Below, one piece after another: positions 1 through 5,025 of a stretch of 5,025 nucleotides of DNA. The translations under genes and the position numbers were made by a program. The first letter of the stretch is position 1; each line of letters opens with the position of its first letter. This DNA is from an uncultured Clostridia bacterium (GTDB lineage Bacteria; Bacillota_A; Clostridia; TANB77; CAG-508): positions 1 through 5,025 of the forward strand of contig CANQZZ010000103.1 of assembly GCA_947628465.1 (NCBI GenBank), given 5' to 3'. The notes beneath the pieces were generated by a model, which was not told the origin of the DNA, did not search any database, and worked only from the letters and a program-made list of their open reading frames with translations.

Positions 1-47
1 TTAATACTTGAAATAGTTATTTAGAAAGATATTTAGTGATTATATTA

Positions 48-257
48 TTAAATTTGATCTCCATTTTCTAATATAAAAATAGGATTATAAGTGCTATTAG
101 TTTTAGAAGCAATTAATTCTAAATCCTTTTGAGTAAAACTCTCTCTCTTCATCTTACCATGAAAATTTTGAGGAGTATTTCCTGTTAGTCGTGCTAATTC
201 AGAAACACTTATATCGGATTTTGCACATAAAATTTTTATTTTTTTTGATAAATTCAT
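48..257 (-). CDS. Small XRE/Cro-type helix-turn-helix regulator
   Basis: This 69-residue protein is little more than a DNA-binding domain. An N-terminal helix (about residues 2-13) is followed by a helix-turn-helix at about 16-38, with SELARLTG as the probable first helix and PQNFHGKMKR as the probable recognition helix. A further helix lies near 42-52, and the short tail ends in FILENGDQI. Its length is normal for small Cro/CI-like regulators of clostridia and phages, so it does not look truncated. The ATG start is supported by a GGGGG ribosome site (complement of 264-268) six bases upstream and by a perfect promoter above it. It is divergent from the methyltransferase operon and shares its promoter region, so it may regulate that operon like a restriction-modification C protein, itself, or both. 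It is shorter than typical C proteins, and LlaJI-type systems are not known to need one, so it may simply be a neighbour. No terminator is visible after it. The fold class is fairly sure; the target is not. Confidence 0.8.
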   Translation of the reverse strand: MNLSKKIKILCAKSDISVSELARLTGNTPQNFHGKMKRESFTQKDLELIASKTNSTYNPIFILENGDQI

Positions 258-290
258 ACTATGCCCCCATATAATACAAATTATATAACA

Positions 291-319
291 ATTATAAATT
301 ATAAACTTTATAATGTCAA
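291..319 (-). promoter_or_regulatory. Consensus sigma-A promoter of the regulator gene
   Basis: On the minus strand, TTGACA (complement of 314-319) and TATAAT (complement of 291-296) are separated by 17 bases, an exact match to the vegetative consensus. The expected start point is near 284, giving a leader of about 26 bases to the ATG at 257. The -10 overlaps a tandem AATTATA repeat (290-303). The expected start point falls in an imperfectly separated inverted repeat (269-275 with 280-286). Either could be an operator, but in DNA this AT-rich they may be chance. Confidence 0.8.
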
Positions 320-325
320 TTCAAA

Positions 326-358
326 AATTTATATAAATTCAAATTTTTTCAAAAAATT
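326..358. repeat. AT-rich inverted repeats between the divergent promoters
   Basis: Two symmetric elements lie in the 40 bases between the two -35 boxes. The first is a perfect 14-bp palindrome, AATTTATATAAATT, at 326-339. The second has 8-bp arms, AATTTTTT and AAAAAATT, around a single C at 342-358, and it abuts the rightward -35 box. They could be operators for the neighbouring regulator. The A/T tracts could also act as an UP-element for RNA polymerase. Both are low complexity, so they are weak evidence alone. Confidence 0.4.
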
Positions 359-359
359 A

Positions 360-388
360 TTGACAGAAATTCATGAAAATAATATAAT
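360..388 (+). promoter_or_regulatory. Consensus sigma-A promoter of the restriction-modification operon
   Basis: TTGACA at 360-365 and TATAAT at 383-388 are separated by 17 bases, again an exact consensus match. Transcription should begin near 395-397, leaving a leader of about 45 bases before the first methyltransferase. This leader contains the palindrome at 409-428. Such a strong promoter ahead of the methyltransferases fits early protection of host DNA, and it would need repression if high methyltransferase levels are harmful. Confidence 0.85.
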
Positions 389-408
389 ATAAACTGAAAA
401 ATGTATAA

Positions 409-428
409 TATCAGCTCTAGAGCTGATA
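409..428. promoter_or_regulatory. Perfect 20-bp palindrome in the operon leader
   Basis: The sequence TATCAGCTCTAGAGCTGATA is fully symmetric and far less AT-rich than its surroundings. It begins about 14 bases after the expected transcription start and ends two bases before the AGGAG ribosome site (431-435) of the first methyltransferase. As DNA it could be an operator for the divergent regulator or for one of the methyltransferases. As RNA it could form an 8-bp stem with a CUAG loop beside the ribosome site. LlaJI operon expression is reported to be controlled by its own methyltransferases through promoter sites, which makes a methylatable operator plausible here. Which role applies cannot be decided from sequence. 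Confidence 0.65.
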
Positions 429-440
429 AAAGGAGAAGAT

Positions 441-1490
441 ATGATAAAAGCGATTAGTTTATTTTCAGGTGCAGGAGGATTAGATATTGGTTCAACTATG
501 GCAGGAGTAGAAGTAATGTTTTCAACTGATTTTGATTCTGATTGTATAAAAACTTTGAAGAAAAATAAAAAATGGAATAAAGGAAAGATTTTAGAAGGAG
601 ATTTATTTTCAATAAAAAGTTCTGAAATTATTAATTTATGTAGTGGTGAAGAATATGATAAATTTATTATAATAGGTGGAGCACCATGTCAACCATTTTC
701 TAAAAATGGATATTGGGTTGGAAATCAAACAAGAAGAGGAATTAATGATCCAAGGGCAAAGTTGGTTAATGAGTATTTAAGAGTAATTATTGATTTAAAA
801 CCAGATGGATTTGTTTTTGAAAATGTTGAAAGTCTTTTACATCCAACAAATAAAGTTATAGTAGATGAATTTATTAAAATTATAAAAAATGAAGGATACA
901 AATACAAAATTATAAAAGCATGTGCCCTTAATTACGGAGTCCCTCAGAACAGAAAAAGGTTATTTATAATAGGAACAAAGGGAAAATTTAAAGCTGAAGA
1001 ACCAAAGAAGACACATGGTTCTGAAATAGAAGTAAAACAGGACAAAACTTTAAAACCATATGCTACAGTAGGAGAATTCATAATGAAATATAATAAGAAA
1101 GAATATTTTGAGCCAGAAGAGGTAGTAGAAGGTAGATATGCTGAGGAGTTAAAAGAAGTTCCACCAGGAATGAATTATAAGGCATTAACTGCATGGGCAG
1201 GATATCCAAATCCAAAGTTTATAGCAGATAAAAAATTTTGGAATTTCTTATTAAAGTTATCCCCAGATAGATATTCTTGGACAATTACTGCACAGCCTGG
1301 ACCTTGGATAGGACCATTCCATTGGGAATCAAGAAGATTAAGAGTACCAGAAATAGCTGCGATTCAAACTTTCCCAGAAAATTATAAATTTGAAGGAAGT
1401 AGGAGTTCTATACAAAAACAAATTGGTAATGCAGTGCCATGTTTAATGGCAAAAGCAATGGTAGAATTTTTAAAAGATAGTTTACAATAG
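441..1490 (+). CDS. C5-cytosine DNA methyltransferase, first of pair (M1)
   Basis: This enzyme transfers a methyl group from S-adenosylmethionine to carbon 5 of cytosine at the system's recognition site. All main family motifs are present in order in 349 residues: motif I SLFSGAGGLDIG (6-17, cofactor binding), acidic D30 of motif II, motif IV GGAPCQPFS (79-87) with catalytic Cys83, ENV of motif VI (127-129), QNRKR of motif VIII (169-173), and IGNAVP of motif X (328-333). The target-recognition region lies between about 179 and 297 and closely resembles that of the next gene. The ATG follows AGGAG (431-435) by five bases. It is the first gene of the operon, 13 bases ahead of the second methyltransferase. 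The tandem pair followed by McrB/McrC-like genes matches LlaJI and BsuMI layouts, so a protective role is expected. The gene looks intact. The target sequence is unknown. Confidence 0.97.
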   Translation: MIKAISLFSGAGGLDIGSTMAGVEVMFSTDFDSDCIKTLKKNKKWNKGKILEGDLFSIKSSEIINLCSGEEYDKFIIIGGAPCQPFSKNGYWVGNQTRRGINDPRAKLVNEYLRVIIDLKPDGFVFENVESLLHPTNKVIVDEFIKIIKNEGYKYKIIKACALNYGVPQNRKRLFIIGTKGKFKAEEPKKTHGSEIEVKQDKTLKPYATVGEFIMKYNKKEYFEPEEVVEGRYAEELKEVPPGMNYKALTAWAGYPNPKFIADKKFWNFLLKLSPDRYSWTITAQPGPWIGPFHWESRRLRVPEIAAIQTFPENYKFEGSRSSIQKQIGNAVPCLMAKAMVEFLKDSLQ

Positions 1491-1503
1491 TAGGAGAAGT
1501 TTT

Positions 1504-2550
1504 ATGATAAATGTATTAAGTATTTTTTCAGGTGGTGGAGGAATAGATTTAGGATTCAGAAAAGCAGGCTTTAATATAGCTTATGCAACAGATAATTGGC
1601 CCATAGCATGTGAAACTTTAAAAAAGAACAGTAAATCTACAATAGTAGAATGTAAAGATATAAGAGATGTTAAATATAAAGAGATAAAAAAATTGTTAAA
1701 GAATAAAAATATTGATGTTCTTGTAGGAGGACCGCCATGTCCAGCATATTCAAAGTCAAGATTTTATTTAAAGAATAAAAAAAGAGGATTAGAAGACGAA
1801 AATTCATTTACATTATATAATTATTTTAGAATTTTAGAAGAAGTAAATCCAAAAGTTTTCTTTTTTGAAAATGTATTTGGATTTGTATATAAACCACATG
1901 AAGCAGCATTCAATTTATTAAAAGATGAATCAGAAAGGCTAGGTTATAAGATTTCATATAAAGTAATTAATTGTGCAGATTATGGAGTGCCACAAATTAG
2001 ACAGCGTTTTATCTGTGTTGGCGTAAAAAAAGAATTTGGCGAAAAATTCGTGTTTCCTGAAGAAAAGTATTGTGATCCAGAAAAGATTGAAAAAGGTAGT
2101 AAAAAGAAAAAATGGGTTACCTGTGGAGATGCAATAGGTGATTTAGACTATGATTTGCCAGAAGATAAAGATATGCAAGCAGGTTCTAAACATAAGGAAT
2201 TACTAAAACTTGTACCTCCAGGAGATAATTATTTGTATTTTACGAAGGAAAGAGGATACCCGAACCCAATATTTAAGTGGAGATCAAGGTACTGGTCATT
2301 TTTACTAAAACTTTCTCCTGAAAAGCCATCTTGGACGATACAAGCTAGTCAATCTAATAATATGGGACCTTTTCACTGGAAGAACAGATTTTTAAGAATT
2401 AACGAAATAAAAAGAATCCAAACATTTGATGATGACTATGAAATTCTAGGCACTTATAAAGAAAAATGGAGACAAATTGGGAATGCTGTTCCACCATTAT
2501 TAGTTAAAATAATAGCAAAAGAAATAAAAAAACAATATTTTATTACATAG
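1504..2550 (+). CDS. C5-cytosine DNA methyltransferase, second of pair (M2)
   Basis: This is a second complete enzyme of the same family, 348 residues. Motif I is SIFSGGGGIDLG (6-17). Motif IV is GGPPCPAYS (75-83) with catalytic Cys79, having PCP where M1 has PCQ. The ENV of motif VI is at 122-124, QIRQR of motif VIII at 164-168, and IGNAVP of motif X at 325-330. Residues 237-309 align without gaps to M1 240-312 with about 40 of 73 identical, including GYPNP, FLLKLSP, SWTI and GPFHW. This region covers much of the target-recognition domain, so the two enzymes probably read related DNA. They may methylate the two strands of one asymmetric site, as in LlaJI, or the same palindrome. Translation starts at an ATG seven bases after AGGAG (1492-1496), and the gene shares the upstream promoter. 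It lacks any sign of decay. A 62-base regulatory gap separates it from the restriction genes. Confidence 0.96.
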   Translation: MINVLSIFSGGGGIDLGFRKAGFNIAYATDNWPIACETLKKNSKSTIVECKDIRDVKYKEIKKLLKNKNIDVLVGGPPCPAYSKSRFYLKNKKRGLEDENSFTLYNYFRILEEVNPKVFFFENVFGFVYKPHEAAFNLLKDESERLGYKISYKVINCADYGVPQIRQRFICVGVKKEFGEKFVFPEEKYCDPEKIEKGSKKKKWVTCGDAIGDLDYDLPEDKDMQAGSKHKELLKLVPPGDNYLYFTKERGYPNPIFKWRSRYWSFLLKLSPEKPSWTIQASQSNNMGPFHWKNRFLRINEIKRIQTFDDDYEILGTYKEKWRQIGNAVPPLLVKIIAKEIKKQYFIT

Positions 2551-2552
2551 AA

Positions 2553-2581
2553 TTTACAGAAATATATTTTTATGATATACT
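2553..2581 (+). promoter_or_regulatory. Probable internal promoter for the restriction genes
   Basis: TTTACA at 2553-2558 and TATACT at 2576-2581 each match the vegetative consensus at five of six bases. They are 17 bases apart, and a TG at 2573-2574 one base before the -10 makes it an extended -10. The expected start point is about 2588, some 25 bases before the ATG of the GTPase gene. It lies just after the methyltransferase stop codon, where a separate promoter for restriction would be expected. AT-rich DNA gives false promoters readily, but this match is better than chance examples usually are. Confidence 0.6.
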
Positions 2582-2607
2582 CCTTATATAATTATAATAA
2601 GGAGTAT
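2577..2607 (+). promoter_or_regulatory. Inverted repeat that can hide the restriction gene's ribosome site
   Basis: ATACTCCTTAT (2577-2587) and ATAAGGAGTAT (2597-2607) are perfect 11-base complements around a 9-base loop. The right arm contains AAGGAG (2599-2604), the ribosome site for the GTPase gene, so the folded RNA would pair it with CUCCUU. The left arm overlaps the -10 of the internal promoter and ends one base before its predicted start point. Only longer read-through RNA would therefore carry both arms. No T-run follows either side, so it is a poor intrinsic terminator. It may instead, or also, be a DNA operator covering the promoter. Confidence 0.65.
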
Positions 2608-2612
2608 TTGTG

Positions 2613-4028
2613 ATGGGGGAATATTATCAATTAGGAATACATGGAGAAAAATATTATGCAGAAGACCCAGAAGGGCCAACAAAAGATAGAATAAAAGAAA
2701 TTATTCATGAATCTTTGAATTCTAATAATTATAAGTTTGAATGGATACAAAATCAACAGCAACCATATATAGGATGGTTGTTGAATGCAGAAAATAAGTT
2801 AACAATTTTAGACATTTATTGTTGGAGAATATCAAATGGAGGAAGAGAAAGAGAAAGTGAAAAAAGAATACAAATAGGCTCGAATTGTGACGATGAAGCG
2901 TTTAATAGATTTTCTACAAATGCAAGAAAAACTTTATTATTGGGAATATATGAAAATACTTATGGAGCACCAATTATAGTTGCCTGGAATGCATGGGAAA
3001 ATAGAAATCATGGTTCTTCAAAATCATGCTTTGCTAAGATAGAAGACTTTCAAGAGGCCTTTAATAATGGATTATATAAAGGCATAGATAGTAGTAATAA
3101 TTATTATTTTGTTTTCACAAAAGAAAATTTTACAAATTACATTGAAAAAGTCCCTAGTGAAATTATGAAAGTAGAAACATATAGAGAAACAGATTTTAAT
3201 GAAGAAGTCTTTATCAAAAGTGGAGAATATAACAAAATAATTGAATTATTAAAAAGAAAGAAAAACATAATTTTACAAGGACCTCCAGGTGTTGGAAAGA
3301 CTTTTATAGCTAAAAGATTAGTTTACTCTATCATAGGTGCTAAAGATGAACGAAGAATTTTAAATATCCAATTTCACCAAAGCTATTCATATGAAGATTT
3401 TATAGAGGGATATCGACCAAAAGAGGAAGGTGGATTTAAAATAGAAAAAGGTTCTTTTACTAAGTTTTGTGAATTGGCTAAAAATGATCCTGAAAATTCA
3501 TATTATTGTATAATAGACGAAATTAACAGAGGTAATATAAGTAAAATATTCGGAGAATTATTAATGTTAATAGAGTCAGATAAAAGAGGACAAGAATTAT
3601 TATTAGCATATTCTAAAACATTATTTTCTGTACCTAAAAATTTATATATAATAGGAATGATGAATACAGCAGATAGAAGTTTAGCATTGATAGACTATGC
3701 TTTAAGAAGCAGATTTGCATTTTATACAGTTAAACCTGATTTTAATAACAGTAATTTTGAAGAATATATTAGAAAATTTAAAAATGAAAGAATAATTAAA
3801 TTAATTGAAAAAATAAAAGAATTAAATATTGATATAAAAAATGATCCAAGTTTAGGTGAGGAATTTTATATAGGCTATAGATATTTTTGTAATTTGGAGC
3901 AAATTGATGATTTGACAATTAAATCAATAGTAGAATATGATTTAATACCTTTAATAGAAGAATATTGGTATGAAAACGAAGATAAATGTAATAATTGGAA
4001 AGAAGTACTAAGAGAGGTTATTAAATAA
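2613..4028 (+). CDS. McrB-like AAA+ GTPase restriction subunit (LlaJI R1 type)
   Basis: This 471-residue protein is the likely DNA-binding and motor subunit of the restriction enzyme. The first 180 or so residues form a separate domain rich in W, Y and N, with landmarks such as RIQIG (86-90) and ARKTLLLG (104-111). By analogy with LlaJI R1, whose N-terminal domain has a B3-like fold, it probably binds the target site. The C-terminal part is a McrB-type motor: Walker A GPPGVGKT (223-230), HQSYSYEDFIEGYRP (255-269), Walker B IIDEINRGN (300-308), the McrB signature MNTADRS (350-356) that argues for GTP over ATP, and RSRF (365-368) as the probable arginine finger. An in-frame GTG at 2610 is an alternative start; the ATG at 2613 sits eight bases from AAGGAG and is preferred. 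The gene follows the methyltransferases and overlaps the McrC-like gene by one base. Its ribosome site lies in an inverted repeat. The GTPase assignment is firm; the N-domain fold is inference. Confidence 0.93.
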   Translation: MGEYYQLGIHGEKYYAEDPEGPTKDRIKEIIHESLNSNNYKFEWIQNQQQPYIGWLLNAENKLTILDIYCWRISNGGRERESEKRIQIGSNCDDEAFNRFSTNARKTLLLGIYENTYGAPIIVAWNAWENRNHGSSKSCFAKIEDFQEAFNNGLYKGIDSSNNYYFVFTKENFTNYIEKVPSEIMKVETYRETDFNEEVFIKSGEYNKIIELLKRKKNIILQGPPGVGKTFIAKRLVYSIIGAKDERRILNIQFHQSYSYEDFIEGYRPKEEGGFKIEKGSFTKFCELAKNDPENSYYCIIDEINRGNISKIFGELLMLIESDKRGQELLLAYSKTLFSVPKNLYIIGMMNTADRSLALIDYALRSRFAFYTVKPDFNNSNFEEYIRKFKNERIIKLIEKIKELNIDIKNDPSLGEEFYIGYRYFCNLEQIDDLTIKSIVEYDLIPLIEEYWYENEDKCNNWKEVLREVIK

Positions 4029-5025
4029 TGATTAAGAATATAAAGAACATTTATTGGATGATGGTATATGCTTTTAGAGGATTAGAAAAAGAGGAGATAA
4101 GATCTTTAAGCACTGAAAAATTTGACTCAATATATGATTTGTTTTGTGAAATATTCAATATTTGTTTAGCCGAACAAATAAAAAAAGGTTTAAGAAATGA
4201 ATATGTTATGATAAGAGAAAAGACACCTACTATAAAAGGTAAACTTAATATTGATGAAACATTAAAATCCAACCTAATTAACACCACTAAGATCATTTGT
4301 GAATATGATGAATTTTCAGTGAATACATACATGAATAAAATTATAAAAAGTACAGCTATTTTATTAATTAATAGTAATAAAATTGAAAATATGCAAAGAA
4401 AAGAAAAATTAAAAAGAAATTTAAAATACTTAGGAGACATTGATACAATAGATTTAAAAAGAATTAATTGGAATTTAATAAAGTTTAGCAAAAATAATAT
4501 ATCATATAGAGTATTAATAAATGTATGTCATCTTATTATTAGTGGTACAATATTAATCCAAAATGAAGGAAAAATAGTTTTATCTAGTTTTTTAGATGAC
4601 CAGAGTATGCATAGATTGTACGAGAAATTTATTTTAGAATATTATAAAGTACATTTTTCTCAATTAAAACCATCAGCAAAACATATTAATTGGAATGTTA
4701 AATGTGAAGAAGAGAGTTTAGCATTGTTACCAAATATGATTACAGATATTACTCTACAATATGAAGATAGAATATTAATTATAGATGCGAAATATTATTC
4801 TAACATATTTCAAAAAAATTATATGAATAATATAGAAAAATTTAAATCTAATAATTTATATCAAATTTTTACATATGTAAAAAATGCGGATGTTAATCAG
4901 ACTGGAAAAGTAAAAGGAATGCTTTTGTATGCAAAAACGGATGAAAATTTTATAAAGCCTGCAAAATATAATATGAATAATAATGAGATATTTATCGATT
5001 CATTAGACTTAGATGAAGATTTTGA
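4028..5025 (+). CDS. McrC-like PD-(D/E)XK nuclease subunit, 3' end cut by window
   Basis: The reading frame is open from an ATG at 4028 to the window edge, giving 332 residues plus two bases of the next codon. It resembles McrC, the subunit that stimulates the McrB GTPase and supplies DNA cleavage. Family marks seen are PTIKGKL (67-73), the segment EYDEFSVNTYMNKIIKST (92-109), and LYEKFILEYY (197-206). The nuclease core has D240 in NMITDI and D253-A-K255 in IIDAKYY, followed by Q279 and Y283 in a QxxxY pattern. E199 may be the helix acid of the site. E. coli McrC is 348 residues, so only a short tail is probably missing. The start overlaps the GTPase stop as TAATG, with AGAGAGG (4011-4017) ten bases upstream, so translation is probably coupled and the two subunits made together. 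Nothing looks broken. The family is clear; the exact C-terminus is not visible. Confidence 0.92.
   Translation, partial: MIKNIKNIYWMMVYAFRGLEKEEIRSLSTEKFDSIYDLFCEIFNICLAEQIKKGLRNEYVMIREKTPTIKGKLNIDETLKSNLINTTKIICEYDEFSVNTYMNKIIKSTAILLINSNKIENMQRKEKLKRNLKYLGDIDTIDLKRINWNLIKFSKNNISYRVLINVCHLIISGTILIQNEGKIVLSSFLDDQSMHRLYEKFILEYYKVHFSQLKPSAKHINWNVKCEEESLALLPNMITDITLQYEDRILIIDAKYYSNIFQKNYMNNIEKFKSNNLYQIFTYVKNADVNQTGKVKGMLLYAKTDENFIKPAKYNMNNNEIFIDSLDLDEDF

Noticed and set aside
404..409. Second TATAAT in the leader as an alternative -10 box
   Set aside because: No -35-like hexamer lies 16-18 bases upstream and the TG is not at extended -10 spacing. The exact consensus promoter at 360-388 accounts for transcription.
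725..907. Minus-strand open frame of 60 residues
   Set aside because: It is antisense to the conserved motif IV-VI region of the first methyltransferase, with no recognisable domain. It is a shadow frame.
2577..2609. The inverted repeat before the GTPase gene read as an intrinsic terminator
   Set aside because: The stem has only three G-C pairs and is followed by TATTTGTG rather than a T-run. On the other strand it is followed by an A-rich stretch. The match to the ribosome site explains it better.
3165..3167. Internal ATG as the start of a short McrB form, as in E. coli McrB-S
   Set aside because: It is placed suitably between the N-domain and motor, but no AGGAG-like ribosome site precedes it (CCCTAGTGAAATT), so the sequence gives no support.
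4051..4491. Minus-strand open frame of 146 residues, rich in F, L and I and looking like a membrane protein
   Set aside because: It lies wholly antisense to the McrC-like gene, whose frame shows family motifs and a catalytic core. The hydrophobic look is what the complement of AT-rich lysine and asparagine codons gives. No neighbour or family mark supports it.
441..5025. Presence of the LlaJI (GACGC/GCGTC) or BsuMI (CTCGAG) site as a clue to specificity
   Set aside because: I saw neither sequence in the window by eye, but such GC-rich sites are rarely expected in 5 kb of DNA this AT-rich, so absence says nothing about specificity.

Overview
The window holds an apparently complete restriction-modification operon of the LlaJI/BsuMI kind, cut only at the 3' end of its last gene, with a small divergent helix-turn-helix gene on its left flank. 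The DNA is very AT-rich, arginine is mostly AGA, isoleucine is often ATA, and ribosome sites are strong AGGAG types. This suggests a low-GC Clostridium-like Firmicute; a Fusobacterium-like host is also possible. No phage, transposase, tRNA or rRNA sequence is visible, so the chromosomal or plasmid setting cannot be read from this piece.

Layout: 1-47 is AT-rich sequence with no gene or terminator that I can see. A 69-residue XRE/Cro-type regulator lies at 48-257 on the minus strand. The intergenic region 258-440 carries two back-to-back promoters, each a perfect TTGACA-17 bp-TATAAT: one leftward for the regulator, one rightward for the operon. Between them lie AT-rich inverted repeats, and a perfect 20-bp palindrome sits in the operon leader just before the first ribosome site. 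Then come two C5-cytosine DNA methyltransferases (441-1490 and 1504-2550) and, after a 62-base gap, an McrB-like AAA+ GTPase subunit (2613-4028). An McrC-like PD-(D/E)XK nuclease subunit (4028 to the window edge) overlaps the GTPase gene by one base.

How the genes should work together: the two methyltransferases protect host DNA by making 5-methylcytosine at the system's site. The GTPase subunit would bind unmodified sites through its N-terminal domain and, with the McrC-like subunit, translocate and cut unmodified DNA such as phage. Unlike classical McrBC, which cuts modified DNA and has no methyltransferase partner, this arrangement is a modification-protected restriction system. The recognition site cannot be read from the sequence.

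The most interesting part is the gap before the restriction genes. It contains a good extended -10 promoter and an 11-bp perfect inverted repeat whose right arm holds the ribosome site of the GTPase gene. The predicted start point falls just after the left arm. Read-through mRNA from the methyltransferase genes could therefore fold the ribosome site away, whereas mRNA from the internal promoter could not. This would be a simple way to delay restriction until modification is in place. It is an inference from sequence only.
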